From the NCBI GenBank assembly GCA_029876055.1, contig CM056875.1, positions 7,279,001-7,343,000 of the forward strand: a DNA stretch of 64,000 nt. Reading direction: 5' to 3'. The DNA comes from Madurella fahalii (Eukaryota; Ascomycota; Sordariomycetes; Sordariales). The position numbers and the translations under genes were made by a program. How positions within the stretch are numbered: position 1 is the stretch's first letter; each line of letters begins with the position of its first letter. Below, piece by piece: positions 1-11,120 of the stretch. The notes below the pieces were generated by a model that worked only from the letters and a program-made list of their open reading frames with translations, was not told the DNA's origin and did no database searches.

Positions 1-489
1 ACGGCGTGAGGCGCAGAAGAAACAGGCCGACGCTGACTTTGGTCAAGCAGAGGGCAATCAGGCACAAGGGCTGCGTGACGAAGTTGAGATGCAGCCCTCT
101 GGTGATGTTTTCCTTCGGCTCGATGTACTGCACATGACGCCCCGCCCCCAGACGGACTTGGGGGATGATGATCATCATCTCCACAAACATAACAGTCTGT
201 TTCGAGCAAACGTGGACAGTCAGCCGACGATCACTCACCCCCGCATCCCCCACTCCCCCGGCTGCCGATCCGGATGCACATCATGAAGCTTAAAGGGTAA
301 GCTTAAACGTACCATAGCAGCGATGATAGTCCAGTCGTCTGCGCCAACGTGACGGACCATTTTCGCCCTCACCCAGATGCGTAGCAAGACGGCTACGAGC
401 GCGAGTCCCACCATGGACCCGCAGATGGCGAGAATCTCGGGTCCCCGATTCTCGTCGGGAGGGAGTAGGATCTCTCCTCGGTCGGCCAT
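1..489 (-). CDS. PTH11-like integral membrane protein, rhodopsin fold (3' part cut off)
   Basis: Only the N-terminal part is present; the gene runs off the left edge. Exon 1 is 489-313 from an ATG and gives MADRGE followed by a first membrane helix. It ends at a GTACGT donor; exon 2 begins at 196 after AAACAG and is open to base 1. Exon 2 contains LHLNFVTQPLCLIALCLTKV, a hydrophobic helix with the T-K-x-S pattern that recurs in the third helix of the fungal rhodopsin-like domain family (the PTH11/SAT-type seven-helix proteins). Members sit in the plasma membrane and are usually described as orphan receptors; the ligand is unknown. Two further genes of this type lie at 12994-14323 and 22006-23350. 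The class is fairly sure from the helix pattern and the DDW motif after helix 1; the specific role is not known. Confidence 0.75.
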
Positions 490-1972
490 GTTGATGGATG
501 CCCGCCGTGTGCGTGTGGGCGGGGGAACCGCCTTTTACTCAACAGAATGTTGATGGGTCTTCGTCAAGAGCTGTCGACAGTCCTGTTAATCACAGAAGGC
601 AAAGTCCATACTTAATCAGCGCGGGCCTCGGACAAGCATGGACCAGAAGGTTATCTGGAAAGTTCTCGCCCCCTTCTCCATCCACCCTCGAGCGTGCAGG
701 CTGGGCTTGGGCGTCACATCAAATGCTCCTACCGAAGTAATAACTACCGACATAAGTCAACCCCCGGTTTACTCGACGTGACCCGAGGACGAGATGTGGC
801 CGAACTCGGTCTCAACGACCAAAACGGCGAATTCCGCCGCCACAAAAGCCCGTGGTTACATCCAACTGGACCTTTTCAGCAGCTTGTTGCTGCGCCATTT
901 CTTACGCTGAAACAGTTTCTGGCAAGTGGCAACGAGCGGTGTTCTTGGGACTGAGAACCGCTGTGCCGGGGCCCCGGTCAAGTGTCCCTGCGCCCAGGGT
1001 CAAGCATCTTTCAGCTCCCCCACCGGAGCAATGATACGATGGACGGAGATATCCCCACATTCACCCCATGCCCGGACACCGAGCTTAGTGCATATCACTT
1101 GTCTCTCTATGCCCCACACTCTCATCTATATAGGACGAGTTCTTCAACTCGTAGTTGGAAGTTGGTTGCTGTATCGCCCGTAGGAGGTTGAGGGATGGAT
1201 GCGGAGATAGGGGAGAGAAGGGAGGGAGCTTGGGCGACCCTTGGTGGCGACAGTGTGCGGACCGGTTCGGCGTTACGCAAATGTTCCCAATTTTCCCCAT
1301 TCCCCCTCTCTTCAGAGCTGGGCTTCCCTGTTTATCAAAGACAGGGATAATGTACGTGTGCTACAGTACACTAAATGAAGCCCGCTGCACGGGTATCTCG
1401 CGATACACAGGAGACAGGAGGCTGGCAATAGCCAAATCCTTCCAGTCTGGACCACTTACCTGGATATGGTCTGGTCAATTGGGAATCGCATGCAAGGAAT
1501 ATGCACCGGCGATGCCCAGCCCCGGGCCGGCCCAATCGGATGGGTGCCTGTCCGGACGCCCCGCAGGCCGATGTAGCCCAAGCGGCATATTTCCCCTGTT
1601 TGTTCGAATTGCACCGTTGCTAGAATCACGCGAACTCGGCAGCGGGGCATTACGCCGGGTGCTCAGAGGAAGACATGTTAGTTCAATTGCCGGCAGAACC
1701 TGTCCAATATTTACCAGGACGGCGGAACCCCCTAACCCCTTTCTGTACACAGTAGTAATGGGTGGCTCCAGAACCTGGGAGAAACCAAGGCCATCGGGGG
1801 CTCAAGGGCCCTCGTCGCCCCCGGCGCCGGGCCACACGGTACCAGTGACCCGGCTGAGTCTCCCTTTTATTAAGTACCTTATTATGCAATTGTGCTTCCT
1901 CCTGAGATTCCTTCCCAGTTCCTGTTTCTGTGGTTGTCATCTCCGCGGTAACCATTGGCAGTGTTGACCACC
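490..1972. other. Intergenic region, no gene seen
   Basis: Only short overlapping open frames of low-complexity composition are present and none resembles a known family. The segment holds the divergent promoters of the PTH11-like gene (minus) and the tyrosinase (plus). A pyrimidine-rich stretch at about 1285-1315 and the CT-rich leader at about 1898-1950 fit a fungal promoter and 5' leader. Confidence 0.4.
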
Positions 1973-3257
1973 ATGAAGGCTGCTGCAATTCTTGGAACCT
2001 TTCTGGCCGCCGCCGCCGCCGCCCAGGCGGCTGTGCTACCCCGGGACGCCGCCGATGACGGTCTCACCGAGCCTCCGGCCCTCGCTGATCTTATCGAGCG
2101 AGCCAAGGCGCAGATCATCGAAGAGGTTTCTGCGAACGAGCGCAAGCTCCGCAGGCGCGGCCAGACTCCTCGCTGCACCGTCCGCAACCTCGTCTTCCGG
2201 CGGGAGTAGTAAGCCATCCCCTTAAGCCATCAGAAACAAAGCACCTGTTGCTAATCACGACCATAACAGCGGCTCGCTGTCCAAGCAAGACCGGCTCGCC
2301 TACATCAACGCCGTCAAGTGCCTGCAAAGCAAGCCAGCGCGCACCCCAGCCAGCGTCGCGCCGGGGGCCAAGTCCCGTTTCGACGACTTTGTCGTGACGC
2401 ACATTCAACAGACGCTCACCATCCACTACTCGGGCATCTTCCAGCCATGGCACCGCTGGTTCGTCTACCAGTACGAGAAGGCGCTGCGTGACGAGTGCGG
2501 CTACACGGGCTACCAGCCCTACTGGGACTGGCCGCTGTACGCGACGGCGCCCGAGAACTCGCCGCTCTTCAACGGCGACCCGTACAGCCTGGGCGGCAAC
2601 GGCGACTACATCCCGCACGAGGGGCCCATCATCGTGCCTCCGCCGGGCATCGGGGGCGACCCCATCCCGCTGCCGGCCGGCACGGGGGGTGGTTTCGTGA
2701 CGACGGGCCCGTTCGCCAACATGACGGTCAACCTCGGGCCCGTCGGCGGCCTGGCCGATACGGCGCCGGGCCCGCTCGGCGGGCTGGGCTACAACCCGCG
2801 CGGGCTCAAGCGCGACCTGGGCGGCGCCATGAACACGCGCTACGCCAACTACACGACCGTGCTCAAGCTGCTGACGCAGCCCGACGTCGACCAGTTCCGC
2901 CTCGTGTCCGAGGGCGTGCCGTACACGCCCGAGATCGGCCCGCACGGCGGCATCCACTACACCATCGGCGGCGACCCGGGCGGCGACCTCTTCACGTCGC
3001 CCGGCGACCCGGCCTTCTGGGTGCACCACGCGCAGATGGACCGCATGTGGGCCATCTGGCAGGCCCTCGGCGCCTCCGACACGCGCTACACGGACCTGGG
3101 CTCGGGATCGTATGCCCACCGCACCTGGGAGAACGTGCCGCCGTCGCCGCTCGCAGAGCTGAGCGATGTCATTGATATGGGGTATGCGGCGCCCTCGACG
3201 ACGATCGGCGAGGTCATGTCGACCACGCACGGCGAGATGTGCTACTTTTATCTGTAG
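1973..3257 (+). CDS. Secreted short tyrosinase (type-3 copper polyphenol oxidase)
   Basis: Two exons, 1973-2208 and 2270-3257, joined across a 61-nt intron, encode 407 residues. The exon 1 frame stops at TAG unless the intron is removed, and the join restores a tyrosinase N-domain. A signal peptide covers about residues 1-20, followed by a propeptide-like stretch with a basic site (KLRRR, 58-62) that a Kex2-like protease could cut. The copper A ligands read as H123, H131 and H140 (the last in QPWHRWF). Copper B shows H304 and H308 (HGGIH) and H331-H332 (FWVHHAQMDRMW). The enzyme class oxidises phenols to o-quinones. The protein ends soon after the copper B domain with CYFYL, so it lacks the long C-terminal lid of classical fungal tyrosinases and resembles the short secreted polyphenol oxidases of Sordariales. 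Whether it acts on monophenols, diphenols or lignin-derived phenols cannot be told from sequence. Confidence 0.92.
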
Positions 3258-4554
3258 CCCCGCGAACTGAGGTAGCGTAGGCGTTTAGGGGTTATGTTAC
3301 ATGTTCTCTGCCCAAGATAATTGAAATCGCAAATCTGTATATCATACCGCTTCTTTACTTGTCGACCTAGGTATAGATGCCTCCACAAAGTGATACCACA
3401 TGGTAACCAGTGCCCAGTTGTTGCAGTGAGGACGGGCGGGACCGGCAAGCTGCTGTGGTGTCGTTGTAATTTGTGCCCTGGATACTGGGCTAATGCATGT
3501 CTTGTCGCTCGGGCGCTGAGAGCCTGAGCGGCGGACATTTGCGCCAAGCGATGACAATACGAACTCGTTGACCAAGCCACCGCTGTGGTCCCCGAAGTAT
3601 CATCGCGGCGACATGCTTATACTTGGTCGTAATGACGATTATTCCAGTTGTTTTTTTTTTTTTTTTTGGAGCAGTAGGAGTGTCGAGGCAAGAACAGTAG
3701 CACAATTCTCATTCGCCTTACCGTATCAAGCAGTGGAGCTGCAGAGAGGCGGAGGACCAGGTCAATTATCCAAGAGTTATCCAGCTGGAGCTATTGGGCA
3801 TTCTATGGCTTCCAGAACTGGGTGGCGGATGCAGTGGCTGGCTGACTTGGGAAACGATCCGCGCCGGCCACTCTTGTCAGAGTCGGCACCTGCTCACGCT
3901 AACCGGAACTTTGTTCTCACCGGAAACGCTAAGCGAACCCATGGCCGGCTCCAGAAAACCAATGCTAGCGCGGCCAAGGGTGAGCGAGTCTGTTTGTGGC
4001 GTCCATAGCGCACTACCATATCTGGTAAGAGTGAATTGTGGACGTCTTCAAGACGGAACACCGCTGCCGTGGCCGCCTGCCCGCACGCTTTGACCCGGGG
4101 AACGAGGTCCTCGAGCCGAGCGAAGCGTCATAAGACAGGAGAATGATAAAATGTGGAAGGGGTTCTGATTAGAGTACCTTAAGATTCATTATTTAATTAG
4201 TAAGCGAGTTTTGGACCAAGCATAGCGGAATCTCTATCCGATGGAGGGAAGCTACATAGACACCATTCGTGGCCAACGTCACGTTGACAAACGTGAGCGT
4301 AAGAATATCAGGCTCCAAAAACACACAATGAGGTGGTGACGCCAGAAGATCCGATTTCCCATCTATCTGGATATCGGTATATCGCACGTACGCTCCGCTA
4401 AAATACTCATTCCCAACCGATGATATATGCTTCTAACCATCCTTTAATACCAAACCCCAAACTGCTCACAACCAGACTAACCCTCAACCGAAAAAAAGAA
4501 TATGCACTCAATATTCACAAAAAGAAGAAAGGTATACCAATAGGACTAAACCTC
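3258..4554. other. Intergenic region with T17 homopolymer
   Basis: This lies between the convergent 3' ends of the tyrosinase and the 5-phosphatase. A run of 17 T occurs at 3651-3667. Short open frames exist on both strands but none has recognisable family features. Confidence 0.4.
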
Positions 4555-7500
4555 TCACAAGCCTACCCCCAAAAACAGCTCAATCACCCGCCTCTGCCTC
4601 TCCTCCATCGCCTTCCTCTCCTTCTCCCGTCCGTGCACCTCCCCCCGACAAACCACCCCAGCCGCGCCAAAGATGCCCGCGACCTTCCTCTCCCGCACCC
4701 TCCTCCGCTCCAGCGCAGCCAGCGCCTCCACCACAGCCGCATTCCCCGCTCCCCTCCTGAAACTAAGCGACCGCCTCCCCACGCCGAGCACAGCGCCCAT
4801 CCCGCGAACCGGAGCAGCAACAGCCGCCGCTGCCGCCGCCGTGTCCGCGGTGCTGCTCCGGATGACCTCCAGCTGGGCCTTACTCAGCGGGGCCAGCTCC
4901 GCCACGACCCTGGCGAGGGCGGTGGTCAAGAAGACGAAGCAGATGTTGTGGTGGGGCGCCGTCTGGAGGATGTCGAGGATGGCGGTGCGGTCGTCCCGCG
5001 CGGCCGGGTCGGGCGGCGCGGGGGGGTTGCCGGCGACGGACGGGATCGACGCCTGCTCGATGCGGAGCCACAGCGGGGCGGGGACGACGCCGTCCGTCAG
5101 ACCGCGGAGGAAGAGCAGGAGGGTCTGCGCGACGGCTTCGAGGCGGACGAGGGCGGACGCCTCCGGGGGGAAGGCGGAGCCGATGTCTTGGTCTTGGTCG
5201 AGGGCGTCCAGGATGTCGACGACGTGGCGTGTCCGCGTGTCCGCGTCGGTGGAGGTGCAGACGGTCTCGTCAAACGGCCAGCCTGGGTTTGTGGGGATGG
5301 CGCAGTCATCGAGCATTTGCGCCTCCGCTAGCGCCCGCTGGGTGAGCGTCTCGATGGCTTCGGTGAGCCGGAATAGCTCTTTCGGGGCGGGCCCGCGCGC
5401 CGGGAGATCGTATGGTATGGGCCCCGGTCGGCCTCGCTTCTCGGAAATGGACTTGGCGAATGCTCGGATGCCCCCTTCGGGAACCCGAATGAGCTCTTCT
5501 ATGGAGCGTCCGACACAGGTTGGAGCCCAGGTGGCTCGCACGGGGATGAAGTGATCTCGACCGTCTGTAACCCGAAGTACAAGGACCTCCTCGAGACTCG
5601 CCTGCCCGTCATTGAGCATCCGAGCGTGCGACGTGTCCTTGACCACCGCTTCGAGCAGAGCGTTCACAGTCTCGCCCGGCTCGAGAGTGACTTCTTTGCC
5701 TAGTGCGGCAGGCTCCTCGTTGTCATTCGTCACTTCTGGGCCCAAAAATGATGTCGTCAGCCAGGGAATGTTGCTGTCGTCCGAATCCTCGGTCGTTGGC
5801 TTCTCGACAAAGGTGAAAGTCGCCGGTACCCGACCGGTGTTTGCTAGGGTTAGCGATGATGTCGCTTTCCTCAGGAACCGGATTTCTCCCAAATCCACAT
5901 GGCCCGAAGACTCTGGACCGGCATGGCGGCTGTGGGACTCGGATTCATGGTGATCAACCACTATAGTTATTCCGGGCCGACCCTCATTCTCCGCCCGGTC
6001 TAGCTCTCGAGCAACTTCGGCATGAACCTTTGCTTTCAGTTCGGGCACTACCGCATCGTAATCGAGAGTGAAGATGGAGCTAACAGGTTTGTGGTCTGAT
6101 GATGTTATGCGTTGGTGAGATGTGTAGAGGTCAAGACGTATCCTGTCATCTCCTTCAGAGCTGCAAAATTGCTCGTCAGCCCCTTCGTCATAGTCGTTAT
6201 ACTCGTCATACTCGATGCCCGATGCGCTTGGTTGTTCGTCGCCGTCGTTATCTGGGTCGTACGAAAATAGTACATTGTCATCGTCACCGGCCTCTTCCAT
6301 GCCACGAGCCTTCATCTCCTTGTCCTTTCTACGTGATTCCTCTTCCTCTCTGGCCTTGCGGTCGTATTCCTCCTTGCCGCTGCGTGTACGGTACAAGATC
6401 CGATCACACCAACTAGGCGGGCGACGCTTCTCGCTGGAATCGAAAAGGGCGACACTGCCGACGTCGTACTTGTACGTTGGTAAGAAGGTAATTGGGCCCT
6501 CCCGCCAGCCGTCGTGGAAGGCCTTGCGCTCTTTGATTAAACGTCTCAGCTGATCATGCGGGAGCAGAGAGTCGAGTGTGGCTTGCAGTGAAGCTGGGTC
6601 TTCACTCGGTTCTGGCGGAAATTCATCGGGGTCCGGAAGAAAGGAGATATCGTCAGGGGTTGGGGGTTGGGTGGGCTTGTCTTCGGACTGGCCTTGGAGA
6701 GATGATACGGCAGGATTGCTCTCGATAACCTCGTCGCTGCTATCCGATAGCCTCTCGACATCAACAACGATCGCCTCGCCCTCAAGCGAGTCCTCGCGGC
6801 GCAGATCCCCTTTGGACAAGTCATATTCGCCCCTTGTGTGGAGCATCAGAAGCCGCCGAATGTCGTCACCGGGAAGGCGGTCGAGACGGGAGTTAAGATC
6901 GCCGAACCAAAAGGCAAAATCCTCGTCACCAATCTTGCTCTTGTCTTCCTCCGAGACGCCGGCGATGGTAACAGACTCAAATTGGGCGCTGCTCAGGATC
7001 TGCTGGACCTGGGCTACCCGCCGCTCAACGTAGTAGTCGGTGGTTCCACTGGCCAGGTGGCAGTTGACAAACACCAGGCGCGTGGCTTCACCCAACACAA
7101 TCCGGGCACACACGGCGCCTTTATTCCCCAGGTACCCGAGAGCACCGGTCGCGACACTGGCAACACTTGTATTGCTAATGGTGGCGGCGACTTCGGGAGC
7201 GGCATAAGCCAGGAGCAGCAAGCCTGCCATCTGCTCCACAGCAACGAGCTGATAATCCCCGGGCAACGCGGCTTGGAGCGCCGCCTTCCACCTATCCGTC
7301 GCCGTAGTGTCGGCTGCGTAAATCCAAGTCATGTACTGCCCGGGCGCAGAGAGGTGGTTGACCTCTTGAAGTCCCAGAACGTAGAGCCCGATCTTATCAT
7401 CTCCCGTTAGCCGTACAGGCGCATCATTACCCGCTGGCTCAGGCCCAGCCCCCGGCACTCCGGTTGTGCTCTCTTTGGGCGGGTTCGCGGAGCCCAGCGC

Positions 7501-7725
7501 AGGGTCCAGGCCCTGTCCGTCCACAAACCACCTGGCAAGGTCCTTATCCGTTCCGGGGCACGCGGCGACGTTCCAAGTGCCGACTTTTATTCGTATGCGA
7601 TGGCGGCGGACGTATTCTTCGCGTCGGGCGTGGACGGCTTTGTGGAGAGAGTGCGGATTCGCAGACGCCAGGTCCACGGCATCAGCTGTCACCGAGTCGG
7701 CGGCCGGCGTTTCGGAGCGCTCCAT
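4555..7725 (-). CDS. Inositol polyphosphate 5-phosphatase, OCRL/INPP5B type
   Basis: A long uninterrupted frame on the minus strand. The first in-frame ATG is at 7725 (MERSETPAAD), giving 1056 residues; the frame is open further upstream without another ATG. Counting from 7761, the catalytic domain begins near residue 57 (IKVGTWNVAACPG). It contains the family motifs FWFGDLNSRL, PPSWCDRILYR and SSDHKPV, and LGLQEV supplies the metal-site Glu. An ASH-type beta-sandwich follows (GEIRFLRKATSSLTLANTG) and then an alpha-helical RhoGAP-like C-terminus, the domain order of human OCRL and INPP5B. The expected reaction removes the 5-phosphate of PtdIns(4,5)P2 on Golgi, endosome or plasma membrane. The RhoGAP-like part shows no obvious arginine finger, as in OCRL. 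A low-complexity Ala run lies near residues 970-985. The N-terminus is unresolved because a plausible coding segment starting at 7897 is out of frame (see findings). Confidence 0.85.
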   Translation of the reverse strand: MERSETPAADSVTADAVDLASANPHSLHKAVHARREEYVRRHRIRIKVGTWNVAACPGTDKDLARWFVDGQGLDPALGSANPPKESTTGVPGAGPEPAGNDAPVRLTGDDKIGLYVLGLQEVNHLSAPGQYMTWIYAADTTATDRWKAALQAALPGDYQLVAVEQMAGLLLLAYAAPEVAATISNTSVASVATGALGYLGNKGAVCARIVLGEATRLVFVNCHLASGTTDYYVERRVAQVQQILSSAQFESVTIAGVSEEDKSKIGDEDFAFWFGDLNSRLDRLPGDDIRRLLMLHTRGEYDLSKGDLRREDSLEGEAIVVDVERLSDSSDEVIESNPAVSSLQGQSEDKPTQPPTPDDISFLPDPDEFPPEPSEDPASLQATLDSLLPHDQLRRLIKERKAFHDGWREGPITFLPTYKYDVGSVALFDSSEKRRPPSWCDRILYRTRSGKEEYDRKAREEEESRRKDKEMKARGMEEAGDDDNVLFSYDPDNDGDEQPSASGIEYDEYNDYDEGADEQFCSSEGDDRIRLDLYTSHQRITSSDHKPVSSIFTLDYDAVVPELKAKVHAEVARELDRAENEGRPGITIVVDHHESESHSRHAGPESSGHVDLGEIRFLRKATSSLTLANTGRVPATFTFVEKPTTEDSDDSNIPWLTTSFLGPEVTNDNEEPAALGKEVTLEPGETVNALLEAVVKDTSHARMLNDGQASLEEVLVLRVTDGRDHFIPVRATWAPTCVGRSIEELIRVPEGGIRAFAKSISEKRGRPGPIPYDLPARGPAPKELFRLTEAIETLTQRALAEAQMLDDCAIPTNPGWPFDETVCTSTDADTRTRHVVDILDALDQDQDIGSAFPPEASALVRLEAVAQTLLLFLRGLTDGVVPAPLWLRIEQASIPSVAGNPPAPPDPAARDDRTAILDILQTAPHHNICFVFLTTALARVVAELAPLSKAQLEVIRSSTADTAAAAAAVAAPVRGMGAVLGVGRRSLSFRRGAGNAAVVEALAALERRRVRERKVAGIFGAAGVVCRGEVHGREKERKAMEERQRRVIELFLGVGL

Positions 7726-7897
7726 GGCGACACGGCGTTGTGTAAGGGCGATGTGGAGCACGCTTGGTTCGGCGTCGCGTATATTATCTTTCGACCTCGT
7801 TCATGGAGAACTCGGCGCCGTTCTTCAACTCGTCATCGAGGTCGCGAAGCAAGACAAGGGCTGCGGAAGGAGGAAAGAGAACGTGGTATTCGGACAT
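7726..7897 (-). other. Candidate missing N-terminal exon of the 5-phosphatase gene
   Basis: An ATG at 7897 starts MSEYHVLFPPSAALVLLRDL and continues as protein-like sequence for 37 codons to a TAA at about 7786. The downstream frame is offset by one base. Two explanations join it to the 5-phosphatase: a 76-nt intron 7795-7720 with a weak GTCGAA donor and a GGAG acceptor that lands in frame before RSETPAADS, or one extra base in the T run at 7789-7791. If neither holds, this is 5' leader. Confidence 0.4.
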
Positions 7898-8493
7898 GGA
7901 GAGGCCAACTGCAGAGCGTTATTACAGCGACGAGACTGACAGAGAGCGATACATAACAAAAGGGACAGAAGCAACACGAGACTGCTAGGACATCTCGGGC
8001 GGTGATGCTGTGGCTTGTCGCGATAGGCAACATGCAGCAGACAGTGGAATGGCGTCAGCGGTCTCGCTGCAGTGGCCCAGACGTGGAGGCGGGGGTGGGG
8101 TGGGGTTGGTCGCAGCCAGCTCAGGGCGAGGCCACAGTGGGCCAAGCCGCCCAATAAAATGCATCGGATCATCTGGATCAGCACTCAGCTCTAGGGGCTG
8201 CCGCCTGTTCCGAGTAATGTATTGTACTGTATTGTACTGTGCTGCACCTAACCTTACCTAAGGTAGGTATTGTGCCTAGGTACCTTAACCTAACATGGGT
8301 AACATACAAATTCGTTGACTTCGAGGCGAGGTAGACTTTGGGGGTCCACCAAAACCTATTGACCCGGCGGTAAGCAACTCAAAATGATAAACAGACGTGC
8401 CATAACATCAATGCACACCTTCCTATCCTTCATGTCTTACGTCTCCCCCCGAGGCCGGCAAGGTGGGACTGATCAGCCCTACTCACCTGTATC
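7898..8493. other. Intergenic region with TACCTA-type palindromes
   Basis: This is the shared upstream region of the 5-phosphatase (minus) and the HET remnant (plus). A cluster of ACCTAA, CCTTACCTAAGG and CCTAGGTACC elements occupies about 8246-8300, preceded by the short tandem ATTGTACTGT repeated twice at 8221-8240. No gene was seen. Confidence 0.45.
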
Positions 8494-11120
8494 ATGTCAT
8501 CGTCAGCCCAGCCGACATCTACAATATCATCAGATGGGGAACCAGGTGTTACGCCACTGTCGGTTCACCCGACAGGTGCAGGCTCCGAGACCAATCCAGC
8601 ACAGCCAGACCCTTTAGCTCAGCTGCCAGAGCTGGGGTATGACGCGCTCCCAAACGCGACTTCGATCCGTGTTCTGGATGTCATCGAGTCGGGTCCGACC
8701 AAGGTCCGTTGCCGGATGCGCGTTGTCGACTTGGATGATGAACCCACATTTGCCGCCCTGTCGTACACCTGGGGCAATCCCGTCACCATCTACGAAAACC
8801 CGCTGCCGGAGCTGCCGGACATCGGGGCTTTGCACTACCCGGAAGACTCGGACAAGCTCCCCTTCTCGTACTCCACCCTGCCAACTAGCCCCGAGGGCGA
8901 ATCATTTGTCGGCATCGACGGTGCGAAAGGCGATTATTTCCTGCTGTACGGCCAAGACGTGCCTTAGGAGAAAGTTGACTGGAAAAGCGGCACCCCACGC
9001 CTAATCGAGGTCAACGGATGCGCCATGCAGGTCGGTGAGAACTTGTTCAACTTCCTTTCCTCTCTACACGAGTTGAGCCGGCGGATTCGAGGGCGAGTTC
9101 CTGGAGATAGCACTGACGGGTTTATTCACGTCAGCGACGTGCTGCGGAGACCTATCTGGATCGATGCTCTCTGCATCAACCAAGCCGATCTAGACGAGAG
9201 GGCTGCCCAAGTACAGCTGATGAGAAGAATCTTCAAAGTCGGCCGAAGAAGTTTTTGCCTGGATTGGGCAGAGTGGCAAAACTAGGGAATATCGGAAACC
9301 AGGCTATCCGACTCATCTTGGACTACGAGGGGAGACGCGCAGAAACCTTTTGGGGGTCCGGTGAGGTGGCCCTCAGTTGGAGAGCCCGCTAATGATGGAA
9401 GTCACCCTTTCCAGCATCCCAGACATAACCGTCGCGCACTGGTTCGGCCTCTTCTCGCTTTTCCAACGCCTCTGGTTCCGCCGAGCTTGGATTGTTCAGG
9501 AAGCCATCTTCACCGACAAGAACTACGTTATTTCGAGCGACTGGCTGCTAAATATAGGCCTTCTTCTTATTGTGTTGCAGTTCATTGAGGACCATGGCCT
9601 AGACCACGAGTTGTGTAACCTCAGTCGTAGCTTTTTGACCAGCGAACCTGTCTCAAGAATTGGGCCGACACTTCACCAAGCTCGCCGCTCTCGCCAATTT
9701 GAACAGCCAATGCGGTCAGCCTGCGCCAGCAACAAACACCTACCAGCCGCTGAAAGTCGATCCGAGGGATGCCTTCAATTTTCTGCGCGGCTCTCACTGG
9801 ATCCGCGATCGCCTCGGAGTCGGCAAAGAAGGAACTCGCAGCAGGCCAATGCTGACAGGGCGACCGCCTACAGGCCAGTGAGACTAATGCGGTTAGAGAC
9901 ACCTGGGCCGTTGATTTCGTCGAATCCATCAAGTTGAGCGGCTACATTCTGGAAGAGGTTGTGGAGGGCGGAATTTTCAACTTCCACCGCCGCCCCCTCC
10001 GACTCCTCTCTGTCCTATCGGAATTCCGTAACCTCGACGCCACCGACCCACGCGACAAAATATTCGCGTATCTCAATCTTGCTACGGACGACGACGGCAT
10101 CGTACCCGACTACCACGCGATTGCCCAGGACGTCTTCCGAATCGCCACCGAGAAGATCATGAAATCCACTGGCCTCCTGTCTGTCCTCTCCCGCGTCCAG
10201 GAGCCGGGAGAGGCAAGACTTGAGGCTCTGCCTGGTTGGGTCCCAGACTTTAGCGTGAAGCTGGGCCGGATTCCGTTTGACAAGGGCGGAGAAAGTGTGA
10301 ATTTAATGCATCCCGGGTTCTCAGTGTAGAAACGCTGCTGTTTAACCCTGACGGATCGCTAGGGCTGGAGGGCAGGCGAGTGGATACTGTGGCGGCAGTC
10401 ACCGACATGGATGTAGATGCCCCCGTCCAGATACTGAAACTCGCCCTCCGGGTACCTTCGCGGTATCCCGGGTTGCCGAACGCTTGTTGGTCAATGTACG
10501 TGGGGCACAACGTATCCCGAATGCTCCGTCCACGGGCGGTGAGTCGCGTCGAGGCGCTCTGGCGCACTCTCATCGCAGATCAGCTCACAGACGAGGAAAC
10601 TAATTATGGGAGCCTCGAGTCAAGGAGTGCCCTGGGCTCGGGTTTCGCCAACTGGATCCTACGAGACATCCTCGAGGCGCGCAGCATGCTAGATGAGTAT
10701 TTCGGACATGACGAGGAGAGCTGGATTGGAAAGCTGATATATGGGTCCTTCTGCACAAGGCTCACCCTCTGGTCAGCTATGTACGATGGTCGTCAGGTGT
10801 GTGAGTTCGATGATGCCGGTGTTCCAAATCTCGATGATACCTTCCGTGATCTCAGGGCCAAGGAGAGAGACGAGCAAAACCAGTACCAACTGGACCAGTA
10901 TCTCGGCATCGAGGGCCCCATCGTTGGTATCCTGCACTTTCCTACCGCCAACCGATTGATGGGATGCTTTCAGAAGCGTATCAACGAGCCAGAGCCGCAG
11001 GATGGCAAGGACCACCTCACAGGCAGATTCCGAGCAAGCGCCCTCTCCTCGCTGTCTCCCCCGGAACGCAGGCAGATCCAGGACTTTGGGAGGCGTATGC
11101 GCGCCACTCCGTTGATGTGA
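8494..11120 (+). pseudogene. Decayed HET-domain (heterokaryon incompatibility) gene
   Basis: The pieces of one HET protein lie in order but in shifting frames. From the ATG at 8494 the frame reads PTFAALSYTWGNP, the classic start of the HET domain, and meets an in-frame TAG at 8965-8967. The same frame resumes with RPIWIDALCINQADLDERAA and RIFKVGRR, then breaks near 9250. Later pieces are FQRLWFRRAWIVQEAIF (frame of 9377), a stretch in another frame at about 9660-9880, LDATDPRDKIFAYLNLA (frame of 9934), and a C-terminal part in a further frame from about 10310 to 11120. At least one nonsense codon and four or more frameshifts exclude an intact product, and the breaks lack plausible introns. 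HET proteins trigger cell death after fusion of unlike strains. The N-terminal HET fragment of about 158 residues could still be transcribed. Indels do not fit pure repeat-induced point mutation. Confidence 0.85.

Noticed and set aside
1155..1967. 270-codon plus-strand open frame upstream of the tyrosinase
   Set aside because: Irregular composition with no domain; it overlaps the tyrosinase promoter and leader.
2115..3230. 371-codon open frame on the minus strand over the tyrosinase
   Set aside because: A GC-driven shadow of the tyrosinase exon; Arg/His/Asp-rich sequence with no domain.
4420..5554. Plus-strand open frames opposite the 3' end of the 5-phosphatase
   Set aside because: Antisense shadows of the coding exon.
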